A stretch of 20,805 nucleotides of DNA, taken from positions 1 to 20,805 of the forward strand of contig JAICVC010000015.1 of the NCBI GenBank assembly GCA_025935515.1. The letters are read 5' to 3'. A model generated the notes under the pieces. It saw nothing but the letters and a program-made list of their open reading frames with translations, ran no database searches and was not told where the DNA came from. The stretch comes from Sphingomonas sp. (GTDB lineage Bacteria > Pseudomonadota > Alphaproteobacteria > Sphingomonadales > Sphingomonadaceae). This document shows positions 6,579-13,610 of this stretch, piece by piece (position 1 is the first letter of the stretch; each line of letters opens with the position of its first letter). A program made the translations under genes and the position numbers.

Positions 6579-9281
6579 ATGTCGGGCGGCCGTGGCTGGC
6601 TGCGCAAGGCGGCGATGCTGCTGGCGCTCGGCGCTGGCGGCGTTGCCGCATCGGCGCCCCAGAGGGCCGCTTCACCGGCCTCGGCCTGGGCGCCCGACCC
6701 GGACGAGCAGTTCATTCTCGACGTGGGTATCCGGCAGCTGCGGCTGGCCGACACGGTGCGTGCATACAACACACCCGAGGGCACCTGTGTCGTCTTAGGC
6801 GACTTCCTGACCGCGCTCGACGTGCCGATGCGGATCGATCTTGGAGCGAAGAAGGCCAGCGGCTGGGCGTTCAAGGAATCGAACCGGATCAGCATCGATT
6901 ATGGCGCGAGGCAGGCCAGCTACGGCGCCAGGAAGATCGAGCCCATCGCCCCCGGGACCATCCGTGAAACTCCCGAAGGCTGGTGCGTCCAGGCCGAGGC
7001 GCTGACCCGCTGGTTCGGGATCGGGGTCAAGGCGATGACCGCCGGCTCCCTGCTGGCGCTTCAGTCCGAGGCCAAGCTGCCGGTCGAGCTCGCGATCGAG
7101 CGACAGCAGCGCGCGGCCCGGATTCGTCCGGCGAGCTTCGACCTCAAGTCGCTTCCGCAGGTGCGGATTCCCTATCGGATGTGGCGGGCTCCGGCGCTCG
7201 ATTTCATGGTCAGCGGCGGAGTCACCTATCGCGCCAGCGACGGCGTCCGCGTCGACCGCCAGACTTCACTCTATGCCGCAGGTGAGATCGCTCATCTGTC
7301 CTACGATGCGCGAGTCACGACGACCGCCAAGGGCAAGCCGAACCTACTTCGCGTCCGGGCCTTTCGATCCGACCCCGATGGCCATCTACTCGGGCCGCTC
7401 AAGGCCACGCACATCGGTTTCGGCGATGTCGAGGGCTTTGACACGCGCCTTGGGGGCTCGACCGCCGCGGGGCGCGGCGCGGTGATCACCAATCGCCCGC
7501 TGACCGCCCGCACCGCCTTCGACCGCACGCGGATCGAAGGCGATTTGCCGACGGGCTGGGAAGCCGAGATCTACCGCAACGGCGAGTTGCTCGGTTTCGC
7601 CAAGTCGGACGGATCGCAACGCTACGTTTTCGAAGAGGTTCAGCTGCTTTACGGCGAGAATCGCGTCCGCGTCGTCCTTTATGGCCCCCAGGGACAGGTC
7701 AGGGAACGCGAGGAGCTGATCAACGTCGGCCAGGACAACGTTCCCAAGGGCAAGACCTGGTATTGGGTCGGCGCCAACCAGCCGGGCCGCGACCTCATCA
7801 CCCTCGAAAAGCCGCCCGACCCGGCGATCCCGCCTAGGGCCCAGGCCGCAGTCTCGCTTGAACATGGGCTCGACGAGCGCACGTCGGTGGGCGTTCTCGC
7901 AAGAGCAATGCTGATCGGCGACCAGCGCGTGACCTTCGTCGAAGGAACCGTCCGCCGTTCGGTGGGCGGCGCGATTCTAGAAGTCAGCGGCGCCCGCGAG
8001 TCGCGCGGCGGTACGGCCGCGCATGCGCAATTGCTCGGCAAGTTCGGGCCGGTCTACGTCAATGCGGAGGCGCTTATCGCAAATGATTTTCATTTGCGTG
8101 GAGGTGGGCCGGAAAGCTCCCGCGAGGCGCGGATCGCGCTCGACGCGCCGCTCAAGCTCGGCAAAGCGACGATCCCCGCCCATGGCGAGGCGCATCTCAT
8201 CGACCGGACGGACGGCTCGCGGTCGCTCGATGCAGCGATGCGGCTGTCGGCAAACATCGACCGGTTCAATCTCGGTGCGTCGCTCGGCTACCGGCGGGAT
8301 TTCCTGCCCAAAGCGCCGAGCCCGCCGGCCGAATTGACCGCCGGCCTGCTCGCCAGCGGGCATATCGGCGACGTGCGGATCCGAGGGCAGACGGATTTCG
8401 ATATCTCGCCCTCGGCGCGATTCCGAAGCGCCGAGCTGTCGGCCTATTGGTCCGCCTCGGAGAATAGCGACTGGGAGGCCGCGCTCGCGTACGATGGGCC
8501 GCAGAAGCGCGGGCGCGCCCGGCTGACACACATTCTCCGCCTCGAAAGCTTCGCGCTCTCTGTCACCGGTGAGGCCGCGAGCGACGGTGCGCTGGCCCTC
8601 GGCTTCAACCTCAACTTCTCGCTTGATCCGCGCCATGGCTTCACCATTTCGCGCCGGCCGCTCGCGGAGGGGGGAATGGTGCACGCAACGGTGTTCCAGG
8701 ACCTGAATGACAACGGCATGCGCGATCCCGGCGAACCGCTCGAAAAGGGCGCGCTGGTGACGACCGGGACGACCCAAAGCCAGCGCAAGACCGACGCCAA
8801 AGGGGCCGTCACCCTCGGCGGACTCACGCCCTATGTGGCGGTGCCGGTCAGCGTCGACCTCACCAGCCTCGAAGATCCAGCGCTGGTCCCCAAAAAGGCC
8901 GTGCAGGTCGTGGTTCCGCGCCCCGGCGTTCCGGCCGAAGTGCAGATCGGCCTTGTCGGCGGCGGCGATATCGAGGGCGCGCTGATGAAGAGCGGCGAGC
9001 TCGGGTTCGAAGGCGTCGACCTCGAGCTGGTCGACATGACCGGCAAGGTCGTCGGCGCCACCCGCACCGATTTCGACGGCTTCTTCCTGTTCGAGCGCGT
9101 CGCCTACGGGAAGTACAATGTCCGCGTCAGCGCCGCGTCAGCCGTGGCGGCGAAAATCTCCGCTGATCTCGGCGTTTCGGTCGAGGTGACCCCCGATCGC
9201 TCGGTTGTGCGCCTGGGTTCGATTCAGCCGCGCCCGGCGCAGCGCATTGCCGCGGCGCAGTTCGCACCAGCGAGTCCTTAG
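6579..9281 (+). CDS. Usher-like outer-membrane protein with SdrD-B-like and carboxypeptidase-regulatory-like C-terminal domains
   Basis: This 900-residue protein has a signal peptide (to about residue 26-36). An N-terminal domain follows (about 43-180) with GDFLTALDVPM, GWAFKE and a possible disulfide between Cys70 and Cys136. The central region to about 690 is rich in alternating strands, as in a beta-barrel. It includes an E-set/plug-like segment at about 315-384 (GDLPTGWEAEIYRNGELLGF...ENRVRVVLYGPQGQ) of the type found in alternate ushers. At 705-719 FQDLNDNGMRDPGE is an EF-hand-like calcium loop that opens an SdrD-B-like domain; a second Ig-like domain (about 795-875, DFDGFFLFERVAYGKYNVRV) ends the protein. 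It is not a close FimD relative. GAGG at 6567-6570 supports the start. Its proposed role is to secrete and assemble the DUF4402 subunits. Confidence 0.78.
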   Translation: MSGGRGWLRKAAMLLALGAGGVAASAPQRAASPASAWAPDPDEQFILDVGIRQLRLADTVRAYNTPEGTCVVLGDFLTALDVPMRIDLGAKKASGWAFKESNRISIDYGARQASYGARKIEPIAPGTIRETPEGWCVQAEALTRWFGIGVKAMTAGSLLALQSEAKLPVELAIERQQRAARIRPASFDLKSLPQVRIPYRMWRAPALDFMVSGGVTYRASDGVRVDRQTSLYAAGEIAHLSYDARVTTTAKGKPNLLRVRAFRSDPDGHLLGPLKATHIGFGDVEGFDTRLGGSTAAGRGAVITNRPLTARTAFDRTRIEGDLPTGWEAEIYRNGELLGFAKSDGSQRYVFEEVQLLYGENRVRVVLYGPQGQVREREELINVGQDNVPKGKTWYWVGANQPGRDLITLEKPPDPAIPPRAQAAVSLEHGLDERTSVGVLARAMLIGDQRVTFVEGTVRRSVGGAILEVSGARESRGGTAAHAQLLGKFGPVYVNAEALIANDFHLRGGGPESSREARIALDAPLKLGKATIPAHGEAHLIDRTDGSRSLDAAMRLSANIDRFNLGASLGYRRDFLPKAPSPPAELTAGLLASGHIGDVRIRGQTDFDISPSARFRSAELSAYWSASENSDWEAALAYDGPQKRGRARLTHILRLESFALSVTGEAASDGALALGFNLNFSLDPRHGFTISRRPLAEGGMVHATVFQDLNDNGMRDPGEPLEKGALVTTGTTQSQRKTDAKGAVTLGGLTPYVAVPVSVDLTSLEDPALVPKKAVQVVVPRPGVPAEVQIGLVGGGDIEGALMKSGELGFEGVDLELVDMTGKVVGATRTDFDGFFLFERVAYGKYNVRVSAASAVAAKISADLGVSVEVTPDRSVVRLGSIQPRPAQRIAAAQFAPASP

Positions 9282-9315
9282 TTCAGTCCACCCGGGCTGG
9301 CGCCGGCTTTGATGC

Positions 9316-9402
9316 TGGTGCGGTCGAGAAGACTCGAACTTCCACGGCCTTTCGGCCACAGCGACCTCAACGCTGCGCGTCTACCAGTTCCGCCACGACC
9401 GC
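9316..9402 (-). tRNA. tRNA-Leu, anticodon GAG
   Basis: The reverse strand folds as a class II tRNA: acceptor GCGGTCG/CGACCGC, D arm GCGGAACTGGTAGACGC as in bacterial tRNA-Leu, anticodon stem CAGCG/CGCTG with anticodon GAG (9366-9368), a long variable arm GGCCGAAAGGCC, T arm with TTCGAGT, discriminator A, and an encoded CCA (9316-9318). It reads CUC and CUU codons. Its 3' end lies 34 bp from the stop of the convergent usher-like gene. Confidence 0.95.
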
Positions 9403-9416
9403 ACGTCATGAAATGA

Positions 9417-9435
9417 CCGGCTGCGAATGAGCCGG
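9417..9435. other. Small inverted repeat upstream of the tRNA
   Basis: CCGGCT-N7-AGCCGG is a perfect 6-bp inverted repeat 15 bp upstream of the tRNA 5' end, on the side where its promoter should be. No convincing -35/-10 pair was recognised here, so the function is open. Confidence 0.25.
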
Positions 9436-9523
9436 CACTGGCAAGGCGGGGCCCGTAGCAAAGGCCCTCTGCCCGCGCAATGCCGCCCACCACGACGGCA
9501 ATTCGGTCCATAATGACACAATC

Positions 9524-9563
9524 CCTAACGGCCCGTTTACCATTCGCCGCGAAGCGCGTTAGG
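9524..9563 (+). promoter_or_regulatory. Long-range inverted repeat in the leader of the 72-aa gene
   Basis: CCTAACG (9524-9530) and CGTTAGG (9557-9563) are exact inverse copies separated by 26 bases. The right arm contains the only AGG-like ribosome-binding bases before the ATG at 9568, so pairing could hide them. The loop contains GTTTACCATT, similar to a CtrA half-site. Confidence 0.25.
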
Positions 9564-9567
9564 CATC

Positions 9568-9786
9568 ATGTCGATGTTGTTGCTCGCCGCCGCCCTGATT
9601 GCCTCGCCGCCGGCCCCGCGGCCGGCCGGGGCCGTCGCGCAGGCGACCGCGACCGTCCGCGTGATCTCCGCGGTCCGGGTCAAGCTCGACGGCTCGGACA
9701 ATGCTGATTGGCCCCGGTCACGACCGGCCGAAGTGCGTTCTCCGGACGGCACCGTCCGGAGCGTGAAACTCATTGAATTTCAGTAA
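9568..9786 (+). CDS. Small secreted protein, pilin-strand-like
   Basis: This 72-residue protein has a signal peptide (MSMLLLAAALIASPPAPRPA, cleavage probably after AVA at about 24) and a mature part of under 50 residues. The mature start QATATVRVISAVRVKLD resembles the first strand of DUF4402 protein 2 (TQATARARIFKPLTIEF). The end SVKLIEFQ has a penultimate aromatic residue, as fimbrial subunits do. It lacks the FG(N/T)-type core of DUF4402. It is not a family I can name. It may be a conserved sphingomonad secreted peptide, a reduced subunit, or unrelated. It lies 286 bp beyond the usher-like gene with a tRNA on the other strand between them, and is convergent with the zinc-ribbon gene. Confidence 0.6.
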   Translation: MSMLLLAAALIASPPAPRPAGAVAQATATVRVISAVRVKLDGSDNADWPRSRPAEVRSPDGTVRSVKLIEFQ

Positions 9787-9795
9787 CTTACGCGG

Positions 9796-10680
9796 TCAAG
9801 CCTTGGGCTCGCCAAGGGTGATCGTCAGCTCGTCGCCGCCCGGCGGGACATTGACTTCGGCGCTGTTGAAGCTGGCGCTCGCGCCCGCCGGAAGCGACCG
9901 CGCGGGCGGCGCGATGGTCCAGCTGTAAACCACCTTCCCGGTCTTGTTGCGGAGCTGCGCCTGGAGCGGCGGGACATCCTGTTCCTTGCCGGTCGGATTG
10001 ATCACGCGCCCGGTGACGGTCAGCAGCTCGTTGCCGCTTTCGAGCCGCTGCCGGTCCATGTGGGTCGTGACAAGCGCCAGCGGCGACGTGCCGGTCCCGC
10101 TGATTCCGAGGCGCGCCTTGAGATCGTCCGGCGCGAAGAACCAGAACAGCGCCGCCACCGCGACGACCAGCAGAACCACGACCAGCAGGACCGGCAATGG
10201 ACTGCGCCGCTTCGGTTCGATGTCGCCATCGTCGGCAAACGGGCTGAATGTGTCCGGGGCCGTCTCGGCGTGCGGCGGCTCGTCCCAGTCCGCACCCGGC
10301 GCTTCCTCAACGGGTAGCCGCTCCTCGGCGACCTCGGGCGCGGCGGCGATTTCTGCCGGCGCCCCTTCCGCCTCGCCGTCTATCACCGCTTCCTCATAGG
10401 CGCGTTCTTCGGCTTCCGGACCGCTGCGCGGCTCGATCAGGGTAGCTTCCGCCAGGCTTTCATCATCCTCGACGGCTTCCTCCCCAACTTCGACCGCCGC
10501 GGCTTGGGCCTCTACCTCGCGATCGACCGCGGCGGACTGTAGCTCAAGCGGCGCTTCTTCCTCGGGATCCTGGTGCCAGCTATGCTTGCAGGCGGCGCAG
10601 CGGACCTGCCGCCCTTCCGGAGGGATCGCACCATCCTTCACCACATATTGCGTGCCGCAATTGGGACAGGTGAGGATCAT
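9796..10680 (-). CDS. MJ0042-type zinc-ribbon membrane protein (DUF3426-like)
   Basis: From the ATG at 10680 the protein is 294 residues. A zinc ribbon opens it: CPNCGTQY (Cys5, Cys8) and RCAACKHSW (Cys28, Cys31), the MJ0042 finger pattern. A long, strongly acidic, alanine/glutamate-rich linker (about 36-155) follows, then one membrane segment at about 162-182 after KRR, and a C-terminal beta-rich domain (LLTVTGRVINPTGKEQDVPPLQAQL) like DUF3426. The topology predicted is zinc ribbon in the cytoplasm and C-terminal domain in the periplasm. An upstream in-frame start at 10749 would put extra residues before the finger and is less likely. It is transcribed divergently from ftsE with about 113 bp between the starts. 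Function is not established. Confidence 0.85.
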   Translation of the reverse strand: MILTCPNCGTQYVVKDGAIPPEGRQVRCAACKHSWHQDPEEEAPLELQSAAVDREVEAQAAAVEVGEEAVEDDESLAEATLIEPRSGPEAEERAYEEAVIDGEAEGAPAEIAAAPEVAEERLPVEEAPGADWDEPPHAETAPDTFSPFADDGDIEPKRRSPLPVLLVVVLLVVAVAALFWFFAPDDLKARLGISGTGTSPLALVTTHMDRQRLESGNELLTVTGRVINPTGKEQDVPPLQAQLRNKTGKVVYSWTIAPPARSLPAGASASFNSAEVNVPPGGDELTITLGEPKA

Positions 10681-10781
10681 TGCAACAAAAGCCCTCTTCC
10701 GGGACAGTGAGCGAACGGTAAACAGGAATGCGGAAGGGTTGGCAAGCACGTGCCAGCCGTGCGTTTGAGTTCGATTGGGGT

Positions 10782-10790
10782 GGGGGAGAG
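10782..10790 (+). promoter_or_regulatory. Strong ribosome-binding site deciding the ftsE GTG start
   Basis: GGGGGAGAG ends three bases before the GTG at 10794. It marks GTG as the ftsE start in preference to the in-frame ATG at 10728, which would add 22 residues not typical of FtsE. Confidence 0.7.
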
Positions 10791-10793
10791 CTA

Positions 10794-11507
10794 GTGGCTG
10801 CGGTTGCCGAATTCGACAGCGTTGGGCTGCGCTACGGCACAGGCGCCGAGGTGCTGCGCGACCTCGACTTCCGCCTGCGGTTCGGGACCTTCTATTTCCT
10901 CACTGGCCCCTCGGGCGCAGGCAAGACCTCGCTGCTCAAGCTGCTCTATCTCGCGCAGCGGCCGACGCGCGGGCGCATCAGGCTGTTCGGCGAGGAGCTG
11001 AGCGAAGCGCCGCGTGAGGCGCTGCCGCCCTACCGGCGGCGCATCGGCGTCGTGTTCCAGGATTTCCGGCTGATCAAGCACATGTCGGCCTTTGACAATG
11101 TCGCGCTGCCGCTGCGCATCGCCGGCGCGAGCGACGCGGACGTCGAGGGCCCGGTGCGCGAAATGCTGGCCTGGGTGGGGCTCGCCGATCGCGCGAGCGC
11201 ACGGCCGCCGACCCTGTCGGGCGGTGAGCAGCAGCGTGTGGCCATTGCCCGCGCGGTCATCAACCGGCCCGAACTCCTGGTCGCCGACGAGCCGACCGGC
11301 AACGTCGATGCCGACATGGCGAACCGACTGATGGGCCTGTTCACGGCGATGAACCGGCTCGGCACGACGGTGGTCGTCGCGACGCACGACATGGGCCTCA
11401 TCACGTCCACTCCAGGCGCGCACCAGATCCGCCTCGAGAACGGCACCCTGGTTGACCCGACTGGCAGCCTCAAGAGTCCCCAGCGGCCGGCAAGGCCCTC
11501 CGCCTGA
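10794..11507 (+). CDS. ftsE: Cell-division ATP-binding protein FtsE
   Basis: This 237-residue ABC ATPase works with FtsX at the division site, where ATP hydrolysis controls periplasmic cell-wall hydrolases. All ATPase motifs are present: Walker A GPSGAGKT (38-45), Q-loop VFQDFRL (Gln89), signature LSGGEQQR (141-148), Walker B LLVADE (161-166) and the switch histidine in ATHD (His198). The region FQDFRLIKHMSAFDNVALPL is typical of FtsE. The TGA stop shares its A with the ATG of ftsX. The gene begins a chain of four closely coupled genes and is divergent from the zinc-ribbon gene. Confidence 0.95.
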   Translation: MAAVAEFDSVGLRYGTGAEVLRDLDFRLRFGTFYFLTGPSGAGKTSLLKLLYLAQRPTRGRIRLFGEELSEAPREALPPYRRRIGVVFQDFRLIKHMSAFDNVALPLRIAGASDADVEGPVREMLAWVGLADRASARPPTLSGGEQQRVAIARAVINRPELLVADEPTGNVDADMANRLMGLFTAMNRLGTTVVVATHDMGLITSTPGAHQIRLENGTLVDPTGSLKSPQRPARPSA

Positions 11508-12376
11508 TGTTCGACTGGCTTTTCGTCTCTCTGCCCGAGCGCAGGCTGCTCGCGGCAACGGGCCGGCGCGCGCCGACCCCGTGGGTCATCGCGATCATGA
11601 GCTTCACCATCATGCTGGTGGCGGCAACCGGCCTCGCACTTGCCAGCACCGCGAGCGTGCTGAGCCGTGCGATCGAGGCTCGTTATTCGCTCGAAGTGCC
11701 TGGGGGCGGCGCCAACCTCGATGCGCTCGCCGCCATTGTCCGCTCGTCGCCGGGCGTTGCTTCCGCCGAAGCGATACCCGAGAACGAAATGCGCCACACG
11801 CTCGAGCGGTGGCTCGGCCCCGCGGCGCAGAGCCAGGAGCTCCCAGTCCCGGCGCTGATCAATTTCGACGTGAAGCCAGGCGCGCACCTGGGCTCGATCG
11901 AACAGCGCGCGCGGACGATCGCGCCCGGCGCGCGGATCGTCGCGCACCGCGACAGTGTCGCTCCGCTGCTTCGGTCGCTCGCATTTTTGCAGGCGATCGC
12001 GTTCGGCCTTGTCGTACTGCTGAGTGCCGCCGCCGCTGCCGCCGTCGTACTTGCCGCCCGCGGCGCGCTCGACACGCACCGTTTCACGATTGACGTGATG
12101 CACGGAATCGGGGCCACCGACCTGCAAGTCACCAACCTCTTCCAACGCAAGATCGCAATCGATGCGTTCATCGGCAGCATTGCCGGGGGAGTGGCTGCGG
12201 CGGCGGTGCTGCTCGTCCTGGCCGGCGGCGCTTCCTTCGTTCGCGACCTGACCGGGGGCGCAACTCTCGGCCTTCGCGATATCGTCGTTCTGACCCTGCT
12301 GCCTTTCGCCCTGACCGCGCTCGCCACGTGGGTTGCTCGAACAGCCGTTCTCCGGGCATTGCGCGAAGCTCTATGA
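11507..12376 (+). CDS. ftsX: Cell-division protein FtsX
   Basis: The 289-residue protein has the FtsX layout: a short cytoplasmic start, a membrane helix at about 26-48, an extracytoplasmic domain at about 50-155, and three more helices at about 161-184, 218-240 and 257-278. The segment DTHRFTIDVMHGIGATDLQVTNLFQRK between helices two and three is the conserved cytoplasmic coupling loop facing FtsE. With FtsE it forms the complex that relays division signals to periplasmic hydrolases or their activators. It overlaps ftsE by one base and the following YdcF-like gene by four (ATGA). The periplasmic loop is alphaproteobacterial in length and lower in similarity, as expected. Confidence 0.93.
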   Translation: MFDWLFVSLPERRLLAATGRRAPTPWVIAIMSFTIMLVAATGLALASTASVLSRAIEARYSLEVPGGGANLDALAAIVRSSPGVASAEAIPENEMRHTLERWLGPAAQSQELPVPALINFDVKPGAHLGSIEQRARTIAPGARIVAHRDSVAPLLRSLAFLQAIAFGLVVLLSAAAAAAVVLAARGALDTHRFTIDVMHGIGATDLQVTNLFQRKIAIDAFIGSIAGGVAAAAVLLVLAGGASFVRDLTGGATLGLRDIVVLTLLPFALTALATWVARTAVLRALREAL

Positions 12377-12909
12377 TTTGGCGTCTCGGCTCGCTGCTGC
12401 TGCTTGTTTATGCGCTCGGGTTCGTGCTGTTTGCCTTCACCCTCGGCAAGCCCGCTCCCGCCACCGCGGCAGCGGTCGATGCCGCAATCGTGCTGACCGG
12501 CGGTCCGGGCCGGATCGAGCATGCCATCGACGTTCTGAAGGCGCACAAGGCGCGCCGGCTGCTGGTGGCCGGCGTCGATCCGTCGGTGACCAAGCCCGAT
12601 CTCGCCCGGCGCATTCCCGGAGCACGAAAATGGCTCGCCTGCTGCGTCGATCTCGGCAGCGAATCGGTCGATACCCGCTCGAACGCCGAGGAAGCGGGGC
12701 GCTGGCTTGCCAGGCGCGACTACAAATCGCTCCGCTTGATCACCAGCGACTGGCACATGCGCCGGGCGCGCTACGAGTTCGAGAAGGTGCTCGGCGCGAA
12801 ATATCAGCTGCAGACGGACGCGGTGCGCACCGAGCCGAGCCTGATCACCCTGTTCGCCGAATATAACAAATACCTGCTTCGGCGGCTGGCGGTGTGGGCC
12901 GACATTTGA
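12373..12909 (+). CDS. YdcF/DUF218 family membrane-anchored protein
   Basis: From the ATG at 12373, inside the ATGA overlap with ftsX, the product is 178 residues. An N-terminal hydrophobic helix (about 4-24) anchors a DUF218 domain with AAIVLTGGPGRIEHA (37-51), DTRSNAEEA (100-108) and LITSDWHMRRA (122-132). DUF218 proteins include SanA and ElyC, linked to envelope integrity, but the reaction is unknown. The place between ftsX and plsC fits an envelope function. The stop TGA overlaps the plsC ATG by one base. Confidence 0.9.
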   Translation: MIWRLGSLLLLVYALGFVLFAFTLGKPAPATAAAVDAAIVLTGGPGRIEHAIDVLKAHKARRLLVAGVDPSVTKPDLARRIPGARKWLACCVDLGSESVDTRSNAEEAGRWLARRDYKSLRLITSDWHMRRARYEFEKVLGAKYQLQTDAVRTEPSLITLFAEYNKYLLRRLAVWADI

Positions 12910-13610
12910 TGGCCGTGCTGCGCTCGCTGCTCTACGCGGCGCTATTCTATCCGGCGACCGCGCTCTGCGTCCTCGCGGGAATCGTCGTGGGCCCGTTCGG
13001 CAGGCGGCCGACGCTCGCGGTCGTGTTGCGGTGGGTGGACCTCAACCATTGGCTGGTCGGCAACATCCTGGGCATCCGGATTCACGTCGAAGGAGCGGTT
13101 CCCCCGGGACCGTGCCTGATCGCGGTCAAGCACCAGTCGATGCTGGAGACGACCGAGATGCTGCGGATCACGCATTTGCCGGTGATCGTCATCAAGAAGG
13201 AGCTCGCCGACCTGCCGCTCTTCGGCTGGATGACGCGACGCTATGGCGTCATTGCGGTCGAGCGCTCGGCAGGCGCCAAGGCCCTTCGCGCATTGGTCGA
13301 GCAAGGCAAGGCTGCGATTGCGACGGGTCGGCCGGTGCTCATCTACCCGGAAGGGACCCGGGTACGGCCTGGCGAAACGTCCAAGCTGAGGTCCGGGTTC
13401 GCGGCGCTTTATCGAGCGCTCGGGCTGCCGGTGGTGCCGGTCGCGACCGACAGCGGGCGGGTCTGGGGCAGCGGCCTGGTTCATCGCAGCGGGGTCATGA
13501 CCCTCGCGGTCGGTGAGCTGATCCCCGCCGGTCTCGGACGCGACGAGATTGAGCGGCGCGTTCATGCCGCCATCAATGCGCTGGAATCAGGCCCTGAGGC
13601 GGGCGCCTAG
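12909..13610 (+). CDS. plsC: 1-acyl-sn-glycerol-3-phosphate acyltransferase
   Basis: This 233-residue enzyme makes phosphatidic acid by acylating lysophosphatidic acid at the inner membrane. It has an N-terminal hydrophobic segment (about 1-30), the acyltransferase block KHQSMLET (His75 with Glu80, where the common motif is HX4D), IVIKKELADLPLFGW (substrate region) and YPEGTR (147-151, phosphate binding). The ATG at 12909 follows directly on the YdcF-like stop; a GTG at 12894 would add five residues. It is the last gene of the ftsE chain and its final 24 bp overlap the convergent pheT gene. The HX4E variant occurs in a KHQS-type motif and I take the enzyme to be functional. Confidence 0.92.
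   Translation: MAVLRSLLYAALFYPATALCVLAGIVVGPFGRRPTLAVVLRWVDLNHWLVGNILGIRIHVEGAVPPGPCLIAVKHQSMLETTEMLRITHLPVIVIKKELADLPLFGWMTRRYGVIAVERSAGAKALRALVEQGKAAIATGRPVLIYPEGTRVRPGETSKLRSGFAALYRALGLPVVPVATDSGRVWGSGLVHRSGVMTLAVGELIPAGLGRDEIERRVHAAINALESGPEAGA

Noticed and set aside
9316..9402. Phage or island attachment site at the tRNA
   Set aside because: No second copy of the tRNA 3' end, no integrase and no composition break were recognised within the window.
11030..12756. Long antisense frames of 371 and 357 codons across ftsE, ftsX and the YdcF-like gene
   Set aside because: They cross several well-identified sense genes and give low-complexity Arg/Ala-rich products, as expected of codon-bias shadows.
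12894..12908. GTG start for plsC five codons upstream
   Set aside because: The ATG at 12909 sits directly in a TGATG junction with the preceding gene and gives a normal N-terminus.
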